Assembly: GCF_001298715.1 (NCBI RefSeq) | Contig: NZ_CDSC02000150.1 | Location: forward strand, 1-14,910 | DNA length: 14,910 bases | Reading direction: 5' to 3' | Source of the DNA: Bathymodiolus azoricus thioautotrophic gill symbiont | GTDB taxonomy: Bacteria; Pseudomonadota; Gammaproteobacteria; PS1; Pseudothioglobaceae | In this document: positions 7,228-14,504 of the stretch, piece by piece | Numbering within the stretch: position 1 is the first letter of the stretch | Layout: each line of letters opens with the position of its first letter | Made by a program: the position numbers and the translations under genes | The notes under the pieces: model-generated | Told to the model about the DNA's origin: nothing | The model's input: only the letters and a program-made list of their open reading frames with translations | Database searches by the model: none

Positions 7228-8145
7228 TTAAGACGAAATTTATTAGTTGTGGTTTTTATTATAGTGCCTATTGGTATTGTCTGGCTTTTTATAACGCTGG
7301 TTTCATCTATGTTCACATCTGATGATAATATAAACACAGATAAAATCACTAACTATATTGAAAAAATTGATAATTTTGCCTTGCAAGAATTTAATAGCAA
7401 ACAACAACTTGTGCATTTTGTTGAAGCCAAAAACTATTTTAATTTTAAACAAGCCCCTGCCTTACTAATAGAGCCAACAGTTACCGCCTATAATGAAAAA
7501 GGTGAAGAATCCTACACCATGACTTCCAAGCGCGCTAATTATCTAGGCAATGGTGACATCAAGTTTAAGGGCAAAGTTGATATTAAATCCAATACAGGGA
7601 TTGTTTATAAAATGCATGCTAAAGAACTGTCGGTAAACACCAAAACCAGTGACTTGATTAGTCAAAGAGAAATCACTTATTTTGATGAACATAGCAAAGT
7701 TCTTGCAGAAGGTATGACTATGATAGAGACAAAAGATAAAATGCAGTTGTGGGGAAAAATCAGTATCAGTCAGGACGGCGGGCAAGAGATATTTACTCGT
7801 GATTTAACGATTGACCAGTCAAACGCTCAAAAGCATTATTATTCTAAAAGAGATACTACCTATGTAGCAGATGGTAATAAAATTCATGCACAGGGCGTTG
7901 ATATGAATATGAATAAGAATCTTGTGAAGTTGCTTAACACGATAAAAATCTTGCAGAAATCGGGGTCAATAATTAACACTAAAAATTTAGTCATTAACCA
8001 ATCAAATAATAAAGAAATTTATAGCACCAAAGAAAAGGTACATTATCAATCTAGGACAGTAGATATTCATTCAACAGGGATGCATTTTAATGCCAAAGCT
8101 AAAAAAGTTAAGTTAACAGGTGGCGTAATAGGACATTATGAATAA
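7213..8145 (+). CDS. lptC: LPS export protein LptC, extended form with C-terminal repeats
   Basis: LptC anchors the periplasmic bridge that moves lipopolysaccharide from LptBFG to LptA. I chose the ATG at 7213 (310 residues), which puts one membrane segment at residues ~9-33 after a short basic N-terminus, as expected; the frame is open 28 codons further upstream. The domain beginning FNSKQQLVHFVEAKNYFNF and SYTMTSKRANYLGNGDIKFKG looks like the LptC jellyroll. The protein is far longer than the usual ~190 residues. From residue ~134 there are three related modules of about 60 residues, starting at AKELSVN (~136), TRDLTID (~195) and TKNLVIN (~256), each a beta-rich stretch like OstA/LptA repeats. 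lptA overlaps its end by eight bases, confirming the pairing. The function call is solid; the effect of the extension is unknown. Confidence 0.8.
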   Translation: MINFHLRRNLLVVVFIIVPIGIVWLFITLVSSMFTSDDNINTDKITNYIEKIDNFALQEFNSKQQLVHFVEAKNYFNFKQAPALLIEPTVTAYNEKGEESYTMTSKRANYLGNGDIKFKGKVDIKSNTGIVYKMHAKELSVNTKTSDLISQREITYFDEHSKVLAEGMTMIETKDKMQLWGKISISQDGGQEIFTRDLTIDQSNAQKHYYSKRDTTYVADGNKIHAQGVDMNMNKNLVKLLNTIKILQKSGSIINTKNLVINQSNNKEIYSTKEKVHYQSRTVDIHSTGMHFNAKAKKVKLTGGVIGHYE

Positions 8146-8623
8146 GCTCATTTTCCTATTTTTGTCATTGCTGTCTTTTGCATTGCATGCATTAATTGGT
8201 GACTATAAAGCGCCTGTTGATGTGAAAGCACAAACTGTGCTCATTGATGAACCCCGTGGGTTTAGTACTTATACAGGCAATGCTAAAGTAACAAAAGGTT
8301 CTTTAGCGCTAAGCGCTGAAGAAATACAAATTTTTAGTGTTAAACAAGCAATCAGTAAGATAATTGCTAGAGGCAATAAGCAAAAATTGGCGCATTACAA
8401 ACAGAACCAACCTAATCAAGCGCGTTCTGTTGAGGCGAATGCCCAGACTATTACCTATTTTATCGACAAGCAACTTGTGCGCCTTGAGGGTAATGCACAT
8501 TTCGTTCAAGGCTTTGATTCTTTTAGTGGTGGCACTTTGAGTTACGACATTAAGAAAGATAAAATAGTTGCCAAGAAATCTAAGAACGGCACTCAGCGCG
8601 TTAAATTTAAAATTAAGTTGTAA
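8138..8623 (+). CDS. lptA: LPS transport periplasmic protein LptA (OstA-like)
   Basis: LptA forms the periplasmic bridge between LptC and the outer-membrane LptDE complex. The 161-residue product starts with a signal peptide (MNKLIFLFLSLLSFALHA, likely cleaved after A18). The OstA-like beta jellyroll follows: PVDVKAQTVLIDEPRGFSTY, TGNAKVTKGSLALSAEEI, VEANAQTITYFIDKQLVRLEG, and FDSFSGGTLSYDIKKDKI. A lysine-rich tail ends the protein. The length is typical. Its ATG lies inside the last codons of lptC (eight-base overlap), so the two are translated from one transcript. The usual third gene, lptB, does not follow; the next gene is sat, behind its own promoter. Confidence 0.88.
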   Translation: MNKLIFLFLSLLSFALHALIGDYKAPVDVKAQTVLIDEPRGFSTYTGNAKVTKGSLALSAEEIQIFSVKQAISKIIARGNKQKLAHYKQNQPNQARSVEANAQTITYFIDKQLVRLEGNAHFVQGFDSFSGGTLSYDIKKDKIVAKKSKNGTQRVKFKIKL

Positions 8624-8633
8624 TGCTTTTCAT

Positions 8634-8651
8634 ATACCTCTTAGGAGGTAT
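8634..8651. other. Hairpin after lptA
   Basis: ATACCTC (8634-8640) and GAGGTAT (8645-8651) form a perfect 7-bp stem with a TTAG loop, ten bases after the lptA stop. No T-run follows, so it is a poor intrinsic terminator. It may slow 3' exonucleases or weakly separate lptCA from sat. It is reported as structure only. Confidence 0.4.
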
Positions 8652-8692
8652 GAAGTAATATTACTATAAACGAAAGCGTTAAAAATCGCTAT

Positions 8693-8701
8693 TGGTATAA
8701 T
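8693..8701 (+). promoter_or_regulatory. Extended -10 promoter of sat
   Basis: TGGTATAAT at 8693-8701 is a perfect sigma-70 -10 hexamer (TATAAT, 8696-8701) with the TGn extension. The region 15-18 bases upstream has no good -35 match, which is common for extended -10 promoters. Transcription would start near 8708, giving a short leader that carries the Shine-Dalgarno AGGA at 8722-8725, six bases before the sat ATG. Confidence 0.55.
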
Positions 8702-8731
8702 TCTCTTTTTAAATTCAATATAGGATTAGAC

Positions 8732-9940
8732 ATGTCAAAATTAGTCCCACCACATGGTAGCGATACAATCAACGAATTAGCACTATCAGGCGATGCTTTA
8801 ACAGCAGAGTTAGCAAGAGCGCAGTCACTACCAAAAATTACTTGTTCTTCTAGAGAGGAAGGTGATATTGTTATGTTGGGTATTGGCGGTTTCAATCCAT
8901 TAGATGGTTTTATGGGTAAAGCCGATTGGAAAGGTGTTTGTGACAATATGACAATGACAAATGGTTTATTTTGGCCAATCCCTGTGACTTTGTCTACTAA
9001 CGATGAAAATGTAAAAGCTGATGATGAGGTCGCTATTGTAAGTGGTAAGTCTGGCAATATTCTTGCAACAATGCAGGTAACTGAGAAGTATTCAATTGAC
9101 AAGGCGCATGAGTGTGAAACAGTTTTTAAAACAACTGAAGATGCACACCCAGGTGTTGTAATGGTTATGGCACAGGGTGAATACAACCTTGCAGGACCGA
9201 TTAAAGTATTGTCAGACGGTGGCTTCCCAGCAAAATTTGGTGACTTATATATGACACCCGCTGAGACGCGTGCTTATTTTGATAACAAGGGTTGGAAAAC
9301 AATCGCAGCCTTTCAAACGCGCAACCCAATGCACCGTTCACACGAATACTTAGCGAAAATTGCTGTAGAGATTTGTGATGGCGTCATGATTCATTCAGTG
9401 TTAGGCGGACTTAAGGCAGGCGATATTCCAGCCGATGTGCGTTCAGAAGCAATTTCAGTATTAATTGATAACTATTTTGTTGATAACACGATATTACAAT
9501 CTGGCTACCCATTAGATATGCGTTATGCAGGTCCGCGTGAAGCGTTATTACATGCATTATTTAGACAAAACTATGGCTGTTCACATCTAATTGTGGGTCG
9601 TGACCACGCAGGTGTTGATGACTACTATGGTCCATTTGATGCGCATAATATCTTTGACGAGATTCCAAGTGATGCATTGGTGACACAACCACTTAAAATT
9701 GACTGGACTTTTTGGTGTCATGAATGTGGCGGTATGTCTTCAATGAAGACTTGCCCACATGAAGCGAAGGATCGTGTTTTATTGTCGGGCACTAAAGTTC
9801 GTAAGATGCTTTCAGATGGTGAAGATTTACCAGAAGAGTTTTCGCGTCCTGAAGTGGCTAAGGTTCTGCAAGCTTACTATGCTAGCATTAAGGATGAAGA
9901 TAAGGTAGAAATTAAATTGAGTGGACACTCAGCGAAGTAA
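8732..9940 (+). CDS. sat: Dissimilatory ATP sulfurylase (sulfate adenylyltransferase)
   Basis: In sulfur oxidisers Sat runs in the ATP-forming direction: APS + pyrophosphate to ATP + sulfate, the last step of sulfite oxidation, in the cytoplasm. The 402-residue product is the usual length for the monofunctional bacterial form with no APS-kinase domain. The nucleotide-binding motif [11 protein letters not shown] begins at residue 195 (the HxxH pair is H201 and H204). [17 protein letters not shown] begins at 289. Near the C-terminus FWCHECGG...KTCPH offers C329, C332, C341 and H343 as possible zinc ligands, a cluster seen in several sulfur-bacterial ATP sulfurylases. The ATG at 8732 has AGGA six bases upstream. 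The apr genes follow after a 120-bp gap, so expression is coordinated but perhaps not from a single promoter. Confidence 0.95.
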   Translation: MSKLVPPHGSDTINELALSGDALTAELARAQSLPKITCSSREEGDIVMLGIGGFNPLDGFMGKADWKGVCDNMTMTNGLFWPIPVTLSTNDENVKADDEVAIVSGKSGNILATMQVTEKYSIDKAHECETVFKTTEDAHPGVVMVMAQGEYNLAGPIKVLSDGGFPAKFGDLYMTPAETRAYFDNKGWKTIAAFQTRNPMHRSHEYLAKIAVEICDGVMIHSVLGGLKAGDIPADVRSEAISVLIDNYFVDNTILQSGYPLDMRYAGPREALLHALFRQNYGCSHLIVGRDHAGVDDYYGPFDAHNIFDEIPSDALVTQPLKIDWTFWCHECGGMSSMKTCPHEAKDRVLLSGTKVRKMLSDGEDLPEEFSRPEVAKVLQAYYASIKDEDKVEIKLSGHSAK

Positions 9941-9955
9941 GAAATAAATTTATTT

Positions 9956-9984
9956 TTTAAAATAAGTAAATATTAGTATATAAT
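9956..9984 (+). promoter_or_regulatory. Putative promoter of aprMBA
   Basis: In the 120-bp sat-aprM gap, TTTAAA (9956-9961, four of six -35 bases) lies exactly 17 bp before a perfect TATAAT (9979-9984). Transcription would start near 9991, leaving a ~70-base leader. A second weaker possibility is TTGACT (9995-10000) with TGTGATTAC. The AT palindrome AAATAAATTTATTT at 9942-9955 sits just before it and could act as a weak attenuator for sat transcription. A separate promoter would allow apr to be expressed independently of sat. Confidence 0.4.
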
Positions 9985-10043
9985 TGTTTGCTTGTTGACT
10001 TGATGATTTTTTAATGTGATTACACAACTGATTATACAAACCT

Positions 10044-10052
10044 AAAGGAGGG
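10044..10052 (+). promoter_or_regulatory. Strong ribosome binding site of aprM
   Basis: AAAGGAGGG at 10044-10052 lies eight bases before the ATG at 10061 and is among the best Shine-Dalgarno matches in the window. It fixes that ATG as the start. Similar AAAGGAG sites precede aprB (10904-10910) and aprA (AAGGAG, 11381-11386), pointing to high expression of the whole apr set. Confidence 0.7.
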
Positions 10053-10060
10053 ATGAAACT

Positions 10061-10882
10061 ATGATCACCAACACACCAATCGCCGCGCTAAATGCGGCCG
10101 GTATGCCGTACGAAACAATGCAAACTTATGTCATGATAATGGTTGCACTTGTCATCGTTATGACAATAATGGATATGTTGCACAAAAAGAGCGCAAAGTT
10201 CTTCTTTGAAAGTGCAAATAAAGCAAAAGCAGATGCAGTAAATAAGTTGAGTGCTGGCGATAAAATCGGCATTGCAACTTCAACAATCGTAACAGATGTT
10301 GTTTCAGCTGGTGAATTTAAAAATCCAGTACGCCGTCTTGTTCACTTGTTGACTATGTATGGTTTTATTTTATTCAATGCAGCAACAGCTGTCATGATCT
10401 TTGGCGCAAATGGCGCTGATGCAACATTGACACAAGTATGGCATATTGGTGCGATTATGCTAGCTGTTGGTAGCGTTTGGTTTTGGTTTGTATTTAAAGT
10501 TGATGTTGCCGCCGAAGGTAACTCACCCTTTAACATTGACCTTAAAAGAGACGCATTTAGTTTGTCATTAATGGCAACTTCTATTACTGCGTTAATTTGG
10601 TCTTACAATGGTAATTCAGTGGGTTGGGAGTTTTTACTCGTTATCCTTTCTACTGTTTCGTTATTTGGTGGTGTTTACTGGTCTAAGTTTTCACACATGT
10701 TCTTCAAGCCATTTGCTGCTTATGATAAGCGTATTAGAAAGGCAGACGGTTCTGCTGAGAACTTACCAACGTTGAGCAGAGATGAGCCTGAACAACAAAA
10801 AAGACATTCTATGGAGTTGTTAGTAGACGCTCCAATGGATATGGGTCTTGGCATTAAGCGCGAAAAGCCAAACCATTACTAA
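10061..10882 (+). CDS. aprM: AprM, membrane anchor of APS reductase
   Basis: AprM is the membrane protein thought to take electrons from AprBA and deliver them to the quinone pool during sulfite oxidation. The 273-residue product has about five predicted membrane helices, near residues 22-40, 93-115, 126-147, 166-183 and 189-208. Histidines at H95 and H128 fall in or beside helices and H212 follows the last one; a haem role is possible but not shown. A charged cytoplasmic tail of about 60 residues follows. No other cofactor motif is visible. The identification depends mainly on position directly before aprB-aprA and the helix pattern. It is the arrangement known from purple sulfur bacteria and sulfur-oxidising symbionts that use AprM rather than a Qmo complex. 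The start is set by a strong Shine-Dalgarno. Confidence 0.85.
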   Translation: MITNTPIAALNAAGMPYETMQTYVMIMVALVIVMTIMDMLHKKSAKFFFESANKAKADAVNKLSAGDKIGIATSTIVTDVVSAGEFKNPVRRLVHLLTMYGFILFNAATAVMIFGANGADATLTQVWHIGAIMLAVGSVWFWFVFKVDVAAEGNSPFNIDLKRDAFSLSLMATSITALIWSYNGNSVGWEFLLVILSTVSLFGGVYWSKFSHMFFKPFAAYDKRIRKADGSAENLPTLSRDEPEQQKRHSMELLVDAPMDMGLGIKREKPNHY

Positions 10883-10917
10883 TTTTATAAACTAACTTAA
10901 AAGAAAGGAGAAATAAT

Positions 10918-11397
10918 ATGCCAACTTTTGTATATATGACTCGTTGTGATGGTTGTGGACATTGTGTAGATATCTGCCCATCTGACATTATGCATATCGA
11001 TAAGAAATATCGTCGTGCACTAAACATTGAACCTAATATGTGTTGGGAGTGCTACTCATGTGTTAAAGCATGTCCACACCAAGCGATTGATGTTCGTGGC
11101 TATGCGGATTTTGCACCGCTAGGACACAGTGTTCGTGTAATCCGTGATGAAGAAAAAGGCACGATTGCATGGAAGATTAAATTTAGAGATGGTCGTGAGA
11201 AGAACTTCTTATCACCAATCACGACTAAGCCATGGGGTTCAGCAATTCCTGACTTCAGAAACGAAGCAGAGCCTAGCGATGAAATGCGACGCTCAGAGTT
11301 ATTATCATTTGAGCCAGAGTCAATTCGTTTGGATGATGGTGGCTTACACACGTTAGAGTCTAACGGTTTGAAACTTAAAGAAGGAGTGTACTACTAA
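10918..11397 (+). CDS. aprB: Adenylylsulfate reductase beta subunit (ferredoxin-like)
   Basis: AprB is the iron-sulfur subunit that carries electrons between the AprA flavin and the membrane partner. The 159-residue product has two classical [4Fe-4S] motifs: CDGCGHCVDICP (C10, C13, C16, C20) and CWECYSCVKACP (C42, C45, C48, C52). The spacing is standard for AprB and the length is typical. After the clusters comes a beta-rich segment (IAWKIKFRDGREKNF) and a C-terminal tail of about 50 residues that in known structures wraps around AprA. AAAGGAG precedes the ATG by seven bases. Its last base is the first base of the aprA ATG (TAATG), so synthesis of the two subunits is coupled. Confidence 0.96.
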   Translation: MPTFVYMTRCDGCGHCVDICPSDIMHIDKKYRRALNIEPNMCWECYSCVKACPHQAIDVRGYADFAPLGHSVRVIRDEEKGTIAWKIKFRDGREKNFLSPITTKPWGSAIPDFRNEAEPSDEMRRSELLSFEPESIRLDDGGLHTLESNGLKLKEGVYY

Positions 11398-13274
11398 TGA
11401 GCTACAAGACAATTATTGAAGACAACATTGATATTTTAGTTGTTGGTGCAGGTTTAGGTGGTACAGGTGCCGCTTATGAAGCAAGATACTGGGGCCGTGA
11501 CAAGAAGGTTATAATTGCTGAGAAAGCAAACATTGACCGTTCTGGTGCGGTTGCTCAAGGTCTATATGCGATTAACTGTTATATGGGTACTCGTTGGGGT
11601 GAAAACAATCCTGAAGACCATGTGCGCTATGCGCGTATGGACTTGATGGGTATGGTTCGTGAAGACTTAGCTTTTGATATGGCGCGTCATGTTGACTCTG
11701 CAGTACATAAGTTTGAAGAGTGGGGTTTACCACTAATGAAAAATCCTGAAACAGGCTCATATATGCGTGAAGGTCGCTGGCAGATTATGATTCATGGTGA
11801 ATCTTATAAGCCTATCGTTGCAGAAGCTGCAAAAGTGAATGCTGACAAGACATTTAACCGTATCATGGTAACACACTTATTAATGGACGATGTTCAAGAA
11901 AATCGTGTTGCAGGCGCTGTTGGTTTTAATGTGCGTACAGGTAACTACCATGTATTCAAATCTAAAACAGTAATCGTTGGTGCTGGTGGTGCGTCTAACA
12001 TCTTTAAACCGCGTTCAGTGGGTGAAGGTGCAGGTCGTGTATGGTATGCGCCATGGTCTTCAGGTTCTGCTTATGCATTGCTCATTGAGGCTGGTGCTAA
12101 GATGACACAAATGGAAAACCGTATCGTTCTTGCTCGATTCAAAGACGGTTATGGCCCCGTTGGTGCATATTTCTTACACCTTAAGACTTATACGCAAAAT
12201 GCTTATGGCGATGAGTATGAGTCAAAGTGGTTTCCAGAATTAGCAGAAAGAGTAGGCAAGGCGTATCTTGATACTGAAAATCAACATTTCTCTCATAAGC
12301 CAATTCCAACTTGTTTGCGTAACCATGCCTTTATTTCAGAAGTAGCTGCTGGTCGTGGTCCGATTCATATGGTAACTGTAGAAGCTTTCCAAGACCCTCA
12401 TTTAGAAGAAGTAGGATGGGAAAACTTCCTAGGTATGACTGTTGGTCAAGCGGTATTATGGGCTGCAACAGACATTGACCCTAAATACATCAACCCTGAA
12501 TTAACAACATCTGAGCCGTATGTAATGGGTTCACATGCTACAGGCTGTGGTGCATGGTGTTCAGGTCCTGAGGATATTTCAGGTAACATTCCTGAGTATT
12601 TCTGGGGCTATAATCGCATGATGACTGTGAATGGTTTATTTGGTGCAGGTGATGCAGTTGGTGGTACGCCACACGCATTCTCTTCAGGTTCATTTACTGA
12701 AGGTCGTTTGTCTGCGAAAGCTGCTTGTAAATATATTGATGATGGCAAGGCAGAAGGTATTGGCATTTCACAGAAGCAAATTGATGACCGTAAAGCTGAA
12801 ATTTATAAACCATTAGAGACTTACACAGTGGGTCGTAACGAAATCGTTGGTGGCACTGTGTCTCCAAGTTACATATTACCAATGCCTGGCTTACAGCGTC
12901 TACAGAAGTTGATGGACGAGTATGCTGGTGGCGTAACAGTACAGTATATGACCAATGACAAGCTTTTAAATATGGGTCTTCATAAGTTGAAGATTTTAGA
13001 AGAAGATTTAGAAAAAGTGGGTGCAGAAGACATTCACCAGTTGTTGCGTGCTTGGGAGCTTAAGCACCGTCATCGTACTTCTGAGTGTGTGGTTCAGCAT
13101 ACTTTGTTCCGTGAGGAAACTCGCTGGCCTGGTTACTACTATCGTGGTGATAAGATGAAACTTGACGATAAAAATTGGCATGTTTTGACGACTTCACAGC
13201 GTAATCGTACTACCGGTGAATACAAGATGGAGAAACAACCCTTGTATCACTTAGTGGGTGATAGCGAGAAGTAG
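11397..13274 (+). CDS. aprA: Adenylylsulfate reductase alpha subunit
   Basis: AprA is the FAD-containing catalytic subunit. In this organism it most likely runs in reverse of sulfate reducers, oxidising sulfite with AMP to APS in the cytoplasm. The 625-residue product begins with the Rossmann FAD motif ILVVGAGLGGTGAAYEA (GAGLGG at 17-22). Further fumarate-reductase-like features are the segments RSGAVAQGLYAINCY, TVIVGAGGASNIFKPRS, HATGCGAWCSGPEDI and NGLFGAGDAVGGTPHAFSSGSFTEGR. The tail contains RAWELKHRHRTSECVVQHTLFREETRWPGYYYRGD, divided here only by position near residues 560-595. Length and motif order are normal and no damage is seen. The start overlaps the aprB stop by one base, with AAGGAG ten bases upstream. 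The TAG stop is followed within 26 bases by a mobile element. Confidence 0.96.
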   Translation: MSYKTIIEDNIDILVVGAGLGGTGAAYEARYWGRDKKVIIAEKANIDRSGAVAQGLYAINCYMGTRWGENNPEDHVRYARMDLMGMVREDLAFDMARHVDSAVHKFEEWGLPLMKNPETGSYMREGRWQIMIHGESYKPIVAEAAKVNADKTFNRIMVTHLLMDDVQENRVAGAVGFNVRTGNYHVFKSKTVIVGAGGASNIFKPRSVGEGAGRVWYAPWSSGSAYALLIEAGAKMTQMENRIVLARFKDGYGPVGAYFLHLKTYTQNAYGDEYESKWFPELAERVGKAYLDTENQHFSHKPIPTCLRNHAFISEVAAGRGPIHMVTVEAFQDPHLEEVGWENFLGMTVGQAVLWAATDIDPKYINPELTTSEPYVMGSHATGCGAWCSGPEDISGNIPEYFWGYNRMMTVNGLFGAGDAVGGTPHAFSSGSFTEGRLSAKAACKYIDDGKAEGIGISQKQIDDRKAEIYKPLETYTVGRNEIVGGTVSPSYILPMPGLQRLQKLMDEYAGGVTVQYMTNDKLLNMGLHKLKILEEDLEKVGAEDIHQLLRAWELKHRHRTSECVVQHTLFREETRWPGYYYRGDKMKLDDKNWHVLTTSQRNRTTGEYKMEKQPLYHLVGDSEK

Positions 13275-13294
13275 AAATCTTGCTTAACAAAGAC

Positions 13295-13465
13295 TTTTAG
13301 AGACCTTTGTATAAATAGGGATGATTGGCAAAACCCAATTTTTGCTCAATTGGCGATTTCTTTAAACCTTGTCCTAGCAGAACTAAGGCTGGGTTTAAAA
13401 AATCGTCAAGTGGGTGAAAAGTGGGTTTCTGATGATTACTCCTATTTATGCAAAGGTCTCTTTTA
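13295..13465. mobile_element. MITE-like palindromic element with 5-bp flanking repeats
   Basis: A 161-bp element (13300-13460) has terminal inverted repeats of 20 bp that match at 19 positions: GAGACCTTTGTATAAATAGG at the left (13300-13319), and the complement of 13441-13460 at the right, with C instead of T at one place. It is bracketed by the direct repeat TTTTA (13295-13299 and 13461-13465), as expected of a target duplication. It is too short for a transposase, so it would be moved in trans. The GAGACCTTTG ends recall termini of some IS5-family elements (IS1106-like), from memory. The element is free of stops in one frame on each strand; the plus frame is in phase with aprA after its TAG. 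Confidence 0.75.
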
Positions 13466-13539
13466 ATAAGTTTTTGTTGGAAACGATAAAAAACCAACAT
13501 TTTTATGTTGGTTTTTTATTTTGTTTAAAAGAGACCTTT
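13452..13539. repeat. 15-bp perfect inverted repeat around the terminator; third copy of the MITE end
   Basis: AAAGGTCTCTTTTAA (13452-13466), which is the right end of the MITE plus its flank, is repeated as its exact complement TTAAAAGAGACCTTT (13525-13539). The second copy is therefore a third GAGACCTTT end, pointing rightwards, without an obvious partner further right. The pair encloses the terminator hairpin and could fold into one large cruciform. Confidence 0.7.
13488..13517. terminator. Strong bidirectional intrinsic terminator after aprA
   Basis: AAAAAACCAACAT (13488-13500) and ATGTTGGTTTTTT (13505-13517) form a perfect 13-bp stem with a TTTT loop. The T-run at the right (followed by ATTTT) and the A-run at the left let it end transcription in both directions. 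It lies 213 bases after the aprA stop and would close the aprMBA transcript, which thus includes the MITE. Confidence 0.85.
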
Positions 13540-13544
13540 ATATG

Positions 13545-13564
13545 CATTGAGTGGATGCTCAGTG
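13545..13564. other. Small hairpin upstream of the 118-residue gene
   Basis: CATTGAG (13545-13551) pairs with CTCAGTG (13558-13564), one pair being G-T, around a TGGATG loop. It lies in the otherwise featureless, A-rich 70 bases before the ATG at 13610. I see no convincing promoter there; TATATA at 13565-13570 lacks a partner -35. Confidence 0.25.
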
Positions 13565-13609
13565 TATATAGCAGTCTCAAAAAAAATAATTTAGCTAAAA
13601 ATAAAAAAA

Positions 13610-13966
13610 ATGAATATTATTGAAAAAACAGATGAAGAGATATTGGCAGTTGCTAATCCATTTTGGAATGATTTGGTCAAATACTCTAACAATAAAAATT
13701 ATAGTGCGTTCACTCGAAATTTTTCTGAAGCAATGCTTCGTGGCGCCAATGAAATTGAAATGGGCAAACAATTTGCTCGCAGTAAGCTAACCAAGGGCTT
13801 GGAAAAAGACCCTGAGTATTTAGGTATGATTCGTCGTGGTGAGCATGTCACTGTGCTTTACAAGCAAACCAATAAGAATATGACGGGCAATGAATATCTC
13901 GGTCGTTTAGTGTTAGGCTATAACGAAGACAATGAGATTAAAATCTTTGGTGCTACTATTTTTTAG
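13610..13966 (+). CDS. Hypothetical protein, 118 residues, possible NTF2-like fold
   Basis: I do not recognise this protein with certainty. It is soluble, without signal peptide or membrane segment. An amphipathic helical first half (ILAVANPFWNDLVKYSNNKNYSAFTRNFSEAML) is followed by strand-like segments (HVTVLYKQTNK, EYLGRLVLGY, EIKIFGATIF). This helix-then-sheet order and the phrase YSAF-x-x-NFSEAM resemble NTF2/SnoaL-like domains, a weak fold guess. The ATG at 13610 has an A-rich region instead of a Shine-Dalgarno. The SlyD-like gene starts two bases after its stop, so the two are co-transcribed. The position between the apr terminator and an isomerase gene gives no direct function. Confidence 0.75.
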   Translation: MNIIEKTDEEILAVANPFWNDLVKYSNNKNYSAFTRNFSEAMLRGANEIEMGKQFARSKLTKGLEKDPEYLGMIRRGEHVTVLYKQTNKNMTGNEYLGRLVLGYNEDNEIKIFGATIF

Positions 13967-13968
13967 CA

Positions 13969-14484
13969 ATGAGTAAAATGGTCATTGAAGATGGTAAATT
14001 TGTTGAATTGACTTATAAAGTCATTGATAAAAAAACCAAAGAAGTGTTATCTGAAGTGGAATTTCCACTTGGCTACATACAAGGGATTAGCGAAGTCTTG
14101 TCATCTGAGGTAACAGCAGAACTAGTGGGTCAAGAGCAAGGCGATGTGATTGAGTTACCCATTCATTGTGATGAAATTTATGGTCCTAGAGACGAGTCAT
14201 TGGTTTTCACTGATCACATTGATAATGTGCCAGAGGAATACAGAAAAATTGGTATGAGCGTTACCATGGAAAATGAAGCCGGCGAGCCTAAAGATTTTAT
14301 CGTTACTCGCGTTGATGCAAATTCAGTTACCGTTGATGGTAACAATCCAATGTGTGGCAGAGAAGTGGTTTTTATTTTACAAGTTGTTACGGTGCGCGAA
14401 CCAACCGATGAAGAGGCCAGTGCTGGTGGCCCAATTAAAGATACGCCAGTGTTTGATATGCCAAATACTCGTAAAATTCACTAA
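13969..14484 (+). CDS. SlyD-like FKBP-type peptidyl-prolyl isomerase
   Basis: This is a cytoplasmic proline isomerase and chaperone of the SlyD class. The 171-residue product has the split FKBP domain (VELTYKVIDKKTKEVL..., then ELVGQEQGDVIELPIHCDEIYGPRDESLV) with the inserted chaperone flap in between. The diagnostic closing motif ANSVTVDGNNPMCGREVVFILQVVTVREPTDEE corresponds to the V-x-VDGNHPLAG-x-x-L-x-F signature. It lacks the histidine/cysteine-rich metal-binding tail of E. coli SlyD and ends NTRKIH. There is no signal peptide. It follows the 118-residue gene after two bases and is followed 20 bases later by another small gene. A role in maturing the abundant sulfur enzymes nearby is only a guess from position. 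Confidence 0.82.
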   Translation: MSKMVIEDGKFVELTYKVIDKKTKEVLSEVEFPLGYIQGISEVLSSEVTAELVGQEQGDVIELPIHCDEIYGPRDESLVFTDHIDNVPEEYRKIGMSVTMENEAGEPKDFIVTRVDANSVTVDGNNPMCGREVVFILQVVTVREPTDEEASAGGPIKDTPVFDMPNTRKIH

Positions 14485-14504
14485 TTTTAAGGCATTTAAT
14501 TATT

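Noticed and set aside
8645..8658. GAGGT followed by ATGAAGTAA, a possible two-codon leader ORF
   Set aside because: The Shine-Dalgarno-like bases touch the ATG and are locked in the hairpin stem.
8689..9186. 165-codon minus-strand ORF opposite sat
   Set aside because: Sat is unmistakable on the plus strand; this is its shadow.
10053..10064. Mini-ORF ATGAAACTATGA overlapping the aprM start
   Set aside because: The ribosome binding site is immediately adjacent to this ATG, too close for it, and correctly spaced for aprM.
13297..13500. 67-codon minus-strand ORF across the MITE
   Set aside because: It is made of the palindromic element and the terminator hairpin; no family resemblance or ribosome binding site.
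13414..13623. 69-codon plus-strand ORF from the MITE through the terminator
   Set aside because: It crosses the terminator and runs into the start of the 118-residue gene in another frame; no coding character.
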